Assembly: GCA_937775265.1 (NCBI GenBank)
Contig: CALKBV010000011.1
Span: forward strand, 186,001-250,000
Reading direction: 5' to 3'
From: an uncultured Pseudomonadales bacterium
GTDB lineage: Bacteria; Pseudomonadota; Gammaproteobacteria; Pseudomonadales; Azotimanducaceae
DNA length: 64,000 nucleotides
Positions within the stretch are counted from its first letter, which is position 1; each line of letters starts with the position of its first letter. A program made the position numbers and the translations under genes. The notes beneath the pieces were generated by a model that saw nothing but the letters and a program-made list of their open reading frames with translations, had not been told where the DNA came from and ran no database searches. Positions 17,160 to 25,605 of the stretch are shown one piece after another.

Positions 17160-18830
17160 ATGAACAATGATCGACTTGCCGCAATAGCGGGGCTTACGGC
17201 ACCAGGTATGGACTATGAAATTGTGCCTGGTGAGGTGTGGGGCAGACCCTGCAGAATGTTTAAAAATGCTCCGCCGACACTGCGTGACCTTTACCAGGCT
17301 GCGAGCAGTGATGAGACGTTTCTTGTGTTTGAAGATGAGCGTTATACGTTCGCTGAAACCAATGACCGGGTTGCCCAGATCGCGAATATCCTCATTGACC
17401 AGTTCGGTGTGCAAAAAGGTGATCGGGTTGCTATTTCCATGCGGAATTTCCCCGAATGGGTCTTTGCGTTTAATGCGGCAACTTCCATTGGAGCGATCGC
17501 AGTCGCAATGAATTCATTGTGGCTTTCTGAGGAGATGGAGTTCGGGCTAAAGGACAGTGGCGCCAAGGTGCTTTTTGCAGATCAGGAACGCCTGGACCGG
17601 CTTTCGCCCGTTCGAGAAAACCTTGACCTGGATGTGATCTCAGTAAGAGCGACTAACAAACCTGCGAATACTTCGGCGCTTGAGGACCTGTTGGCCGGCG
17701 AAGTATCAAAACTATTGCCGGATGTTGATATTGACCCCGGCGACCCGGCGACAATTCTCTATACGTCGGGTTCGACGGGACATCCCAAGGGCGCTGTTTC
17801 CTGTCATCGAAATATTGTTAGCGCGCTGCTGTCCTGGGAGCTGGATGGCAAGGTTGGCCTTGCCTTAACAGGAGCAGAAGCACCACAACTGGGCTATCAG
17901 ATAACGGCATTGCTGGCTGTACCTCTTTTTCATGCGACCGGTTCCCATGCGGTAATGCTTGCGTCTTATCGGTCCCAGAGAAAACTCATATTGATGTACA
18001 AGTGGGACGTTCCGGAAGCGCAGCGACTCATCGAGGCAGAAAAAGTTGCTGTGTTTATTGCCCCTGCCGCAATGACCGGGGACCTGGAGCGGGCAGCCAG
18101 GACAGCCACCCGAGACCTTAGCAGTTTGCTAACTGTCGGTGGCGGCGGAGCCCCTCGGGCGCCGGACCAGGTCCAAAAGATTGCCGGAACGTTTGAAAAG
18201 GCGCTGCCGAATACCGGCTGGGGGATGACAGAAACTAATGCTATCGGTGCCGGCATTGGCGGTGAAGATTATGTTAATCATCCTGAAAGCTCAGGCAGGG
18301 TATCTGCTCTGCTTGATCTCAGGGTGCTGGATGAGTCAGGCAAAGAACTGCTTCCGCTTGAGCGGGGGGAGCTACAGATTCGTGGCGTTTCCATTATCAA
18401 GGGCTATTGGGACAGGGAAGAAGCCAATCTAGAGGCGTTTGATGGAGAATGGCTGAGAACAGGTGATGTCGCTTACATTGACGCAGAGGGTTACCTATAC
18501 ATCGTTGATCGAATTAAGGATCTGGTGATTCGAGGGGGCGAGAATATTGGTTGCGCGGAGGTGGAGGCAGGATTACTTGCCCATCCGCAGGTCAGGGAAG
18601 CTTCTGTCTATGCCGTACCGGATGATCGCCTGGGTGAAGAGGTAGGAGCCACGATTTTTGCTGATGATGCGATTGATGCAGACGAACTTCGCGGATTCCT
18701 GGTAGAACACGTTGCCCGATTCAAGATACCCCGGTATCTGGAAATATCGTCAGAACCCTTGCCGCGTATAGCCTCTGGCAAGATCAATAAGCGCCAACTC
18801 AGGGAAGAATTCGTTTCAGCACTCGGCTGA
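17160..18830 (+). CDS. AMP-dependent acyl-CoA synthetase/ligase
   Basis: ANL-superfamily ligase of 556 residues that activates a carboxylic acid to its CoA thioester through an acyl-AMP. Motifs are ILYTSGSTGHPKGA (P-loop, around residue 200), NTGWGMTETNAIG (A5-type motif), RTGDVAYIDAEGYLYIVDR, IRGGENIGCAEVE (hinge and A8 region) and PRIASGKINKR with the catalytic Lys near the C-terminus. It follows the PhyH-type oxygenase, which suggests activation of the same substrate class before or after hydroxylation. A hairpin at 18868-18902 follows the stop. Long- or medium-chain specificity cannot be read from sequence. Confidence 0.92.
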   Translation: MNNDRLAAIAGLTAPGMDYEIVPGEVWGRPCRMFKNAPPTLRDLYQAASSDETFLVFEDERYTFAETNDRVAQIANILIDQFGVQKGDRVAISMRNFPEWVFAFNAATSIGAIAVAMNSLWLSEEMEFGLKDSGAKVLFADQERLDRLSPVRENLDLDVISVRATNKPANTSALEDLLAGEVSKLLPDVDIDPGDPATILYTSGSTGHPKGAVSCHRNIVSALLSWELDGKVGLALTGAEAPQLGYQITALLAVPLFHATGSHAVMLASYRSQRKLILMYKWDVPEAQRLIEAEKVAVFIAPAAMTGDLERAARTATRDLSSLLTVGGGGAPRAPDQVQKIAGTFEKALPNTGWGMTETNAIGAGIGGEDYVNHPESSGRVSALLDLRVLDESGKELLPLERGELQIRGVSIIKGYWDREEANLEAFDGEWLRTGDVAYIDAEGYLYIVDRIKDLVIRGGENIGCAEVEAGLLAHPQVREASVYAVPDDRLGEEVGATIFADDAIDADELRGFLVEHVARFKIPRYLEISSEPLPRIASGKINKRQLREEFVSALG

Positions 18831-18867
18831 CGCGAAGCCTCGATAAGAAATCCGCCACCTAACAATG

Positions 18868-18902
18868 AAACGACATCATCCGCTAACCGGTTGATGTCGT
18901 TT
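18868..18902 (+). terminator. Stem-loop after acyl-CoA ligase gene
   Basis: Left arm AAACGACATCA (18868-18878) and right arm TGATGTCGTTT (18892-18902) form a perfect 11-bp stem. An inner CCG/CGG pair (18880-18882 and 18888-18890) shortens the loop. No poly-T tail follows, so it may be a rho-dependent end, an mRNA-stabilising hairpin or a regulatory site. Confidence 0.5.
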
Positions 18903-18988
18903 GGGTGCGCCGCAGCGCCCAATTAGATAAGTAGGAAGCCAGGCCAAAATTGGATAATAGTGAGACGAAACTCAACTCCGAGCGTAAG

Positions 18989-18998
18989 TATGTACATA
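18989..18998. promoter_or_regulatory. Palindrome upstream of MerR gene
   Basis: TATGTACATA is a perfect 10-bp palindrome 20 bases upstream of the MerR-type regulator start. MerR-family and LitR/CarH-type proteins bind TGTA/TACA-containing dyads at their own promoters, so this is a candidate autoregulatory operator. No convincing -35/-10 pair was identified around it. Confidence 0.4.
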
Positions 18999-19018
18999 GT
19001 TTCCAGTGAGTAGAGAAG

Positions 19019-19924
19019 ATGGATAAAGGATACAAAATCGGCGCCGTGGCCAAGTTAACAGGGATTTCTACGGATTCCATCCGCGCGTGGGAACGTCGGT
19101 ATGGTGTGGTTGAGCCGAACCGTGGCGAAAACAATAATCGTTACTACACGGAAGAACATATCGGTAGGCTGATCAGCGTGAAGCGCCTCGTAGATGCAGG
19201 GCAAGCTATCGGTACAGTTTGTAGGCTGTCTGATCAGGAGTTGCAGGATCGTACACATGGTATTTTGGGTTCTATCGGGCAACCCTCAGTCGGCGCGTTA
19301 AAGAAATGGACGGTTATCAGTGTTCAGCAGCCCATCTGGCTGAAAGCGTGCGTAGAAGCCCAACATGGCATTGAGGTGCGCTGGGTTCGCTGTCTGGAGG
19401 CTTTTTCAGCCTCCAATGAGGATTTCGTCGTTATAGACATGCCGAGCCTGTCAGAGGTGAATGAAAAGCTGGTGCTTCGAATGCTCCCTGATGAACTTGC
19501 ACCTCGTTGTCTGATCGTCTACAAATTTGCCTCCCGAACGCAGTTGCGAGCCTTGGCTTCGAAGGGAATTCGATTATTGAAAGGTCCTCTTGAACCCTTC
19601 GCGCTGGTCAACCTGCTCCGTGTTGATGGCCAATCTGAAGTGGCGCCGCTCGAAGGTGTTGCCGCTAGTTCGATAGCACAGTTATCGAAGGAAGATGACG
19701 TACTTTGTAACTGTAAGAACCAATTGTCCGGTCTGGTGAACGCATTGAATCAGCTCGAAGCGTATTCGAGCGGTTGTGCCAAGTCTTCCCAAATGGACGA
19801 TGCGCTGTGTCAGCATATAGTTGAGCAGACGGTTCAGGCACGTTCTATCATGGAACAGTCACTTAGCAATGTGGTGGAACATGTCGGTGCAGAAAACAGA
19901 AAGCAAACCGGCCTGATAAATTAA
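19019..19924 (+). CDS. MerR-family transcriptional regulator next to photolyase
   Basis: A 301-residue regulator with an N-terminal MerR winged helix-turn-helix (KIGAVAKLTGISTDSIRAWE at residues 6-25, then RRYGVVEP and RYYTEEHIGRL). The middle part (about 90-205) looks like a Rossmann-type alpha/beta domain in the position where LitR/CarH regulators have a B12-binding domain. The cobalamin signature (E/DxHxxG) is not visible. The C-terminal 70 residues are helical with three Cys. It ends 17 bases before the photolyase ATG, an arrangement known for light-responsive MerR regulators of photolyase operons. Light control is plausible, but by a cofactor other than canonical B12 binding, or none. 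Confidence 0.82.
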   Translation: MDKGYKIGAVAKLTGISTDSIRAWERRYGVVEPNRGENNNRYYTEEHIGRLISVKRLVDAGQAIGTVCRLSDQELQDRTHGILGSIGQPSVGALKKWTVISVQQPIWLKACVEAQHGIEVRWVRCLEAFSASNEDFVVIDMPSLSEVNEKLVLRMLPDELAPRCLIVYKFASRTQLRALASKGIRLLKGPLEPFALVNLLRVDGQSEVAPLEGVAASSIAQLSKEDDVLCNCKNQLSGLVNALNQLEAYSSGCAKSSQMDDALCQHIVEQTVQARSIMEQSLSNVVEHVGAENRKQTGLIN

Positions 19925-19941
19925 GGCATTTGGTTAGCTGT

Positions 19942-21301
19942 ATGTCGTCTCACTCGCTATTTCTGTTTCGTCGCGACCTTCGGTTGGTTGATAACACCGC
20001 GCTGAATGAAGCGCTGCGGCGTGGCAAGCCGGTACTGGCGGTCTTTATTGTTAACCCTTCGCTGATGGAACGCTGGAAACATTCCACGCGGCGGCTGGCA
20101 TTCCTGTTTCAATCGCTGCAACAGTTGCGGGTTGCAGTAAGCCAGCTTGGCGGGACGCTGGTCCTGGCGACGGGGAAGCCCGAGAAGGTCCTGCCGGCAT
20201 TGATAAACCGGTTCGAAATCGATCGGGTATTTGTTAACAGAGGGTACACGCCATATGGGCGAAGCCAAGACCGAAGGCTGGAAAACCTGACCCGGGAGAT
20301 GAATATTGGGTTCGTAGCGCTTGATGATGCGAACCTCAATCCGCCGCCATCAGTCTTAAAAGGGGATGGAACTCCTTATACCGTATTCACACCTTATTTT
20401 CGTAAAGCCACCACACTTCCCGGTTATGCCGCCAGCGGCGCTTGAGAAGGGTGAATTGCTTCATGCTGATGATATGGGAGGCTGGCCGGCAGAGCTGAAT
20501 GCGTATCAGCGAATTCAGGTTCCGAGGTTTGAGCCTGGTGAAGCTGGAGCGCTAAAGGCCATAGCGTCGATGTCCTCGTTAACCCAGTATGAGGTGCAGC
20601 GAGATGTGCCGGCAAGTGAGCACACGAGCCATTTATCAGCTCATCTGAGATTTGGTACCTGTTCTGCGAGGCAGGTTCATGCCGCGGTAAGGGAAAGTCT
20701 TGCTGACCAGCACCCGCTCATTCGGCAACTTTATTGGCGTGATTTCTATCACCAGATTGGGTGGCACTTTCCTCATGTGTTTGGGCACGCATTCAGGCGC
20801 CACTATGATGCGATACCCTGGCGCACTGATGCAGACGTCTTAGACCTTTGGAAGGAAGGAAAGACCGGCTTCCCGATAGTAGACGCGGGGATGCGAGAGC
20901 TGGCATCAACCGGCTACATGCATAACAGGGTCAGGATGGTTACGGCTTCATTTTTGACCAAAAACCTTCATCTGGACTGGCGGCTTGGTGAGGCCTATTT
21001 TGCAGAACAACTTATTGACTACGACCCTGCGGTCAACAACGGCAACTGGCAATGGAGTGCGTCTACGGGTTGTGATGCACAACCATATTTCAGGATATTT
21101 AATCCCTGGCGGCAACAACAGAAGTTTGACAAGGATTGTGTCTACATCAAGCAATGGGTTCCAGAGCTTGAACCGTTTCCAGCCCAAGTGATCCACAAAC
21201 TGGAAAAGGAAGGGGATTTCTATTTGCCAAAAATAGTGGATCTCAGAAAAAGCGGTGACTTGAGCAAGGAGCAGTTTAAATCCGTTCGTATGCGGTCATA
21301 A
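19942..21301 (+). CDS. phrB: Deoxyribodipyrimidine photolyase, frameshifted
   Basis: DNA photolyase/cryptochrome family enzyme that uses FADH- and blue light to split pyrimidine dimers. The N-terminal antenna-binding Rossmann domain starts MSSHSLFLFRRDLRLVDN. The FAD domain has YWRDFYHQIGWHFP, GFPIVDAGMRELASTGYMHN and NNGNWQWSASTGCDAQPYFR, and ends at FNPWRQQQKFDKDC with a short tail. The N-part is in frame 1 and the C-part in frame 2. Deleting one C of the CCC at 20419-20421 joins them (TLPVMPPAALEKGEL) and gives about 452 residues, normal for a class I CPD photolyase. An indel in a homopolymer favours sequencing error. It is co-transcribed with the MerR regulator. Confidence 0.88.
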
Positions 21302-21318
21302 TAGACCGGTATATTCGC

Positions 21319-21996
21319 TTGAGTGGTAGTGTGGTTATTGTTCGTCTTCTTGTTTGGGTTGTACTGGTTGCCCTGATCCCTGTTCGGGTCACTGCAGAGG
21401 CTCCGAACAGGCATAACGTTGATTTCTCAGGTTCCTGGGAATTGGACTACCAACTGAGTGATCACCCGAGCGAAAAGATCAGGTACTTGTATATACAGGC
21501 AAGAGCTCAGGCCGAACGAGCGGCAGAACGGGCACAGAAATCCGGTCGTTATGTTGATCCAAGGATATTCAATGTGCAGTCTGTAGTCGGGCTCGGCAGA
21601 TTGACTGAAAAAATTGCCCAGGCGACTGTGCTTACCATCACCCAAGAAGATGATCATATCGTGATCAGCCGAAATGACGATTTTGCATTGGTCTGTGATT
21701 TCGGGGAAATGGGTTGGAAAGAAAATGCCATAGGCATAGAAGGCTGTGCCTGGGATGAAGACCAACTGGCCTTCCAGATTGCGCTACCGGACGGGCTGAG
21801 TGTTTTTCACCAATTCAGTATTGCGGCTGACCGAAGCCGCATAAATGTTGCAACAACCGTAAAAGTCTCCGGCGTTTCCTACCCATTCACACTTAATCGA
21901 GTCTATATGCCGTTTGAACCAGGCGAAGGCATGTTTGAGTGCACGTACACCATCGCGAACCAAACCAGTTGCACACTGAGCGGCCGCAATGAATAA
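21319..21996 (+). CDS. Exported protein of unknown function
   Basis: A 225-residue protein with a typical signal peptide (VVIVRLLVWVVLVALIPVRV, cleavage near TAEA). The mature part begins around FSGSWELDYQLSDHPSEKIR. It contains an Ala/Arg-rich helix (RAQAERAAERAQKSG) and mostly beta-type sequence, including VYMPFEPGEGMFECTYTIAN with two of its Cys. The start is TTG 21319. No ATG fits the signal peptide. It overlaps the lipoprotein gene at 21989 by eight bases (ATGAATAA), so the two are coupled. I do not recognise the family. A periplasmic or envelope role is likely from the pairing. Confidence 0.72.
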   Translation: MSGSVVIVRLLVWVVLVALIPVRVTAEAPNRHNVDFSGSWELDYQLSDHPSEKIRYLYIQARAQAERAAERAQKSGRYVDPRIFNVQSVVGLGRLTEKIAQATVLTITQEDDHIVISRNDDFALVCDFGEMGWKENAIGIEGCAWDEDQLAFQIALPDGLSVFHQFSIAADRSRINVATTVKVSGVSYPFTLNRVYMPFEPGEGMFECTYTIANQTSCTLSGRNE

Positions 21997-23089
21997 ATTG
22001 CATGGACTTGCTGTCGTGGCGCTCGTCTGTTTTCTGGGAGGTTGTGGAACGCCTCGGATAGACCCTGAACAATCGTCTTTACCCGAACCCGTGGATGTCG
22101 CCCTGGTTGTTTTTCAGGACACAGAGGCAGGTTTAGCGCGATTAAACCTCAGTATCGCTGTCTTTGACGTTAAATCTGAAATAGAGAATTCTATTTATAG
22201 CTCCAAGATACAGGTGAGTTCCTTCGAGCGAAGGTACCTTCCCTTCAGGTTGAAAGAGACGCTGGATCGCGCAGGATTCTGGGGTGCAGTTCGGGTAATG
22301 CCTCAGGCGGACCTTAATTCAGAGATCAACGTAACGGGGACGGTCCTGTTTTCAGATGGTGTTGAACTCAGGCTCCAGATCCTCGCTGTAGACGCGACAG
22401 GTCGGGTCTGGCTTGATCGAATCTATCAAGACCTTACCAGCGATCTGGATTACTCGACCGATCCCAGTTACCAGATTGACCCATTTCAGGATTTGTACAA
22501 CAGGGTCTCCAATGACCTGTCGGACAGCCTGGGTTCCTACACGAAACTGGACCGGGATCTGCTACTTAATGTTGCAATGCTGAAATATGCGAGGGAGTTG
22601 TCTCCGGAAACTTTTGGGCGTTATCTATCCGAAGACATGGGAATAATCACACTGAACGGTTTGCCGTCTGAGGATGATCCCCTGTTGCAAAGGGTTCAAC
22701 GAATTCGCGAAAGTGAATATCTGTTTGCCGATAGCGTTGATCAGCACTATGAGAGTCTGCATAAACAGATCGGGCCGACCTATGCGTGGTGGCGTTATTA
22801 CAGTTATGAATTGATTGAAGGTAACAGGAAGCTTACAAAGGTTGATGCAACCAGAGGCGCTACGAGGGGTTCCTGGTATGCAATGGAGCGGATCTATAAA
22901 ACCTATAAAGAGTCGAAAATGAATGAAGACGCGCTGCGCGAGTTAACCAATTCATTTGACCGTGAAACTGAACCAACGGTAGCGGACCTGGCAGGTAGCG
23001 TGATTCGGTTAACTGGCACACTGGACCGGCAGTACGAGGAGTGGCGGCGTCTGCTGAGGGAACTTTACCGAAATGAAACCGGCTACTGA
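21989..23089 (+). CDS. Lipoprotein of unknown function
   Basis: A 366-residue lipoprotein. The signal MNKLHGLAVVALVCFLGGCG has a lipobox ending at Cys20, and the residue after it is Gly, not the Asp of inner-membrane retention, which suggests sorting to the outer membrane. The mature part has a GNA1162/CsgG-like flavour (VALVVFQDTEAGLARLNLSI, then LKETLDRAGFWGAVRVMPQA), including a stretch of the kind seen in periplasmic proteins that combine strands and helices. The resemblance is weak. It is coupled to the exported gene upstream. A terminator-like hairpin at 23232-23273 lies downstream. The function is unassigned. Confidence 0.72.
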   Translation: MNKLHGLAVVALVCFLGGCGTPRIDPEQSSLPEPVDVALVVFQDTEAGLARLNLSIAVFDVKSEIENSIYSSKIQVSSFERRYLPFRLKETLDRAGFWGAVRVMPQADLNSEINVTGTVLFSDGVELRLQILAVDATGRVWLDRIYQDLTSDLDYSTDPSYQIDPFQDLYNRVSNDLSDSLGSYTKLDRDLLLNVAMLKYARELSPETFGRYLSEDMGIITLNGLPSEDDPLLQRVQRIRESEYLFADSVDQHYESLHKQIGPTYAWWRYYSYELIEGNRKLTKVDATRGATRGSWYAMERIYKTYKESKMNEDALRELTNSFDRETEPTVADLAGSVIRLTGTLDRQYEEWRRLLRELYRNETGY

Positions 23090-23231
23090 TTCCTTCAGGG
23101 TTGATCGACATCGGATTTAAACGCATCCCCAGGGGTCCAAGCTGTCTAGATACAGTTGCCTGTGAGTCGCCGCGCAGGACCGCCGGCGTAACCAGTTCGT
23201 CTCGTTCACCTTGGGTTGTTGCGGTTCGAAA

Positions 23232-23273
23232 ATCCCTCCTGCTTTACAAAGACACGTCTTAGAAGCGAGGGAT
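23232..23273. terminator. Hairpin between convergent genes
   Basis: ATCCCTC-ct-GCTT (23232-23244) pairs with AAGC-GAGGGAT (23263-23273), an 11-bp stem with a two-base bulge and an 18-base loop. It lies between the converging lipoprotein and PhoD-like genes and could end transcription from either side. No clear T-tract was seen. Confidence 0.4.
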
Positions 23274-23287
23274 CATGTCTCCCTCCT

Positions 23288-24430
23288 TTAGGGATGCAGT
23301 GAGTCGATGCGGATAATCTCTTCAGCGACCATCTCGCTGGTTTCATCCATAAGCTTCATTGACAGTTCCCCGGCATCCCAGTCTATATCGATCAAACCAT
23401 AGTTGGTTTCATAGTAGGGGTCTATCAGACGATGGGGGCCAGGCTCATCAACAGGATTCTTGACGAACGAGGTTAGGGGGACGTTTAAGGAGGATGTCGT
23501 TAACTCGTAGAGAGGGTAGGGCTCAAATTCGGCTAACGCGTAGATAGCAGCAGAATGGCGGTCGCCGGAGACGACCACTACCCCATTTGCTCTGGATGAC
23601 GAGAGTAGCCGGTAGAGTCGTTCCCGTTCCGCTGGCATAACCCGCCAGGATTCCCAGTGGTGACCATCGGCGATGAGCTGGATCGGAGTGACAATGATCC
23701 TGATGTCGGCAGGCTTGCTGAGCTGTTCTGCAAGCCATTTCCATTGGGGCTCCCCCAGCACGTTCTGGCTTGGGTCCTGACTTGCCACATATCGACCAAT
23801 GTCCTGGTCCGGGTGCCGGGTAAGCGGGGTTCGAAAAGAGCGTGTATCCAGCGTGATGAACTGGACTCGTTTACCAATTGGGCCGACGGTCTGTTCTAAA
23901 TACACACCGGGCCTGGAGGTGCGGTCATCTGACGGCTCGATGTTCCAGGCGTACCTGTAAAGCGATTCCGAGAATTCCCTGTACTTGAAATCACCGCCGG
24001 CATCATCTTTACCGTAGTCATGATCATCCCAGGCAACCAGCAGGGGTGTGGATTCGCGCAATGCCTTGAAGCTCTCTACCGCCGAAAGGTTTGCATAGGC
24101 CTGCCGCAGGCTCATCAATGTAGGGTCGTCGGACTCATCTTCGGCGTAAACGTTATCGCCAAGGAATACAAAAGCATCGGGGTGCTGCCCGGCTATTTCA
24201 TTGAATATCCCGCTTTTGAGAGATGGGTGATAACAGGAACCGAAGGCTATCCTGGTCAAAGCCCTATCGGGTGGGAGTGTTGCTGCGGGCATGGGTACGG
24301 CGGGGGAAAACTCAATGGATCCCTGTTCAGCAGTCGATTCGATCTTTTTGTCAGTGGTTACCTCTGTGTTCTGGCAACCGGAAAGCAATGGCAGTACCGC
24401 CACGAATGTTATGAAGCTGATCAATCGCAT
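23288..24430 (-). CDS. PhoD-like alkaline phosphatase lipoprotein
   Basis: Metallophosphoesterase of the PhoD family, 380 residues, exported as a lipoprotein (ISFITFVAVLPLLSGCQN, lipobox LLSGC). Active-site sequence includes RIAFGSCYHP, FVFLGDNVYAEDESDD, LLVAWDDHDYGKDDAGG, FITLDTRSFR, and VVVVSGDRHSAAIY, covering the Asp, Asn and His ligands expected for a binuclear centre. It lacks the N-terminal Fn-III-like domain of longer PhoD enzymes. ATG 24430 has AGGAG six bases upstream. It likely releases phosphate from phosphodiesters or phosphomonoesters at the envelope. Confidence 0.87.
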   Translation of the reverse strand: MRLISFITFVAVLPLLSGCQNTEVTTDKKIESTAEQGSIEFSPAVPMPAATLPPDRALTRIAFGSCYHPSLKSGIFNEIAGQHPDAFVFLGDNVYAEDESDDPTLMSLRQAYANLSAVESFKALRESTPLLVAWDDHDYGKDDAGGDFKYREFSESLYRYAWNIEPSDDRTSRPGVYLEQTVGPIGKRVQFITLDTRSFRTPLTRHPDQDIGRYVASQDPSQNVLGEPQWKWLAEQLSKPADIRIIVTPIQLIADGHHWESWRVMPAERERLYRLLSSSRANGVVVVSGDRHSAAIYALAEFEPYPLYELTTSSLNVPLTSFVKNPVDEPGPHRLIDPYYETNYGLIDIDWDAGELSMKLMDETSEMVAEEIIRIDSLHP

Positions 24431-24501
24431 GGAAACTCCTGTTTCATCAATCCCTTTCGAGGGGCGTTCTCTATTAGTGCAATTTAACGTGATCCGCTCA
24501 C

Positions 24502-25524
24502 CTAACCAATAGTTGAGCCGCCAGCAGGGGTTTCCGTGGTGTTGTCAAATTGCTTCATGATAAATGGCAGATGATCATCAATTGCTCCAAGGCACCTCTC
24601 CGCCAGTGTCATGCCGTAGTCCTGGTGACCACGGGTTAAAACCAGTGCGGCAAGATAGAAGCCAGGGGGGACGGCAAGTCGGTAGCTGTTAAACAGTTCC
24701 TCCCGACGATATCGGATACCACTTGCAGCCAGGATCCGGTGGTAGGTATCGAGGAGTGTTTCCTCCCAGATGCGCCGGTTCCGGGTTGTCAGGCTGGTGA
24801 TCAGGAAATAGGCCAGGTCAAACCCGGGTGCGGCAAGGCTGCATTCGCCCCAGTCGAAAAGCATGAGGTCGTCGCCGCTGATTCGCATGTTATCAAGGCG
24901 AAAGTCCATGTGTGAGAAAACCTGTTTTTGGGCCGAAAAAAGTGGCAAGTAATTGATTGATTGGCTGGCGTATTGCTGCATAAATTGAACGGGAGCGCTT
25001 TGTGGAAGTTCTCCCAGGCGATCAATGACGAAAGAGGACATGTCCAGAGCCGCGGCCTCGAAACCGGCAGAAAAGTGTGCAACAGCTTCGGGTGAGGACG
25101 CCCAGTGGCTGGCGTGCAGTCTGGCAAGATGGGTGACCGCTGTGATCGCCTGGGCAAAGCTTGCGCCTGCCCCCACATCGATGACGGGCCATAGTCCTGC
25201 ATCCTCAAGCAACAGCAGAAATTTATGATCTGCGTTGAAATAGCACCTGGGGGTGCGAATGGCTGAGTGCTCCGAGAGCTCCCTGTAGAAATACTGCTCC
25301 CTGCCATAGGAATTGAATCGGGTTGCAAGTTCCAGTTTCTCTGGATCTTCGGATGGTCGCTTTAAAATAACAGAAGCGGGCAGTGCACGACCCTGCAAGG
25401 TGATTCGATACAAATCCGACATGTATCCTTCGCCTGACCCGATTGACTCAACCTGGAAAGACTCGACCAGGCCGCCTAACGCCCGGCTTAGATAATTGGC
25501 GTCAATTTGTGGGATGGAACGCAT
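24502..25524 (-). CDS. APH/choline-kinase-like phosphotransferase
   Basis: Protein-kinase-like small-molecule kinase of 340 residues. The catalytic loop is FSHMDFRLDNMRISG (HxDxxxxN form) and LMLFDWGECSLAAPGFDLAY holds the metal-binding Asp. The N-lobe has GSGEGYMSDLYRITLQG and SVILKRPS with the ATP-binding Lys. Such proteins are common in marine gammaproteobacteria next to fatty-acid genes, and their substrates are unknown. ATG 25524 is preferred over a TTG immediately upstream. It is divergent from the PabB-PabC fusion gene, with about 80 bases between the starts. Confidence 0.85.
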   Translation of the reverse strand: MRSIPQIDANYLSRALGGLVESFQVESIGSGEGYMSDLYRITLQGRALPASVILKRPSEDPEKLELATRFNSYGREQYFYRELSEHSAIRTPRCYFNADHKFLLLLEDAGLWPVIDVGAGASFAQAITAVTHLARLHASHWASSPEAVAHFSAGFEAAALDMSSFVIDRLGELPQSAPVQFMQQYASQSINYLPLFSAQKQVFSHMDFRLDNMRISGDDLMLFDWGECSLAAPGFDLAYFLITSLTTRNRRIWEETLLDTYHRILAASGIRYRREELFNSYRLAVPPGFYLAALVLTRGHQDYGMTLAERCLGAIDDHLPFIMKQFDNTTETPAGGSTIG

Positions 25525-25605
25525 CAAACCATTGTAAACCTAAATGTGGATAAACCTCTTGAATCTCGCTCGCCTCAAGACAGTGAGCAGGTTAACCTCC
25601 GGATT

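Noticed and set aside
23140-23260. GGTTCGAAAATCC resembling a tRNA T-loop
   Set aside because: The flanking bases cannot form a five-pair T-stem, and no acceptor, D or anticodon arms are visible nearby.
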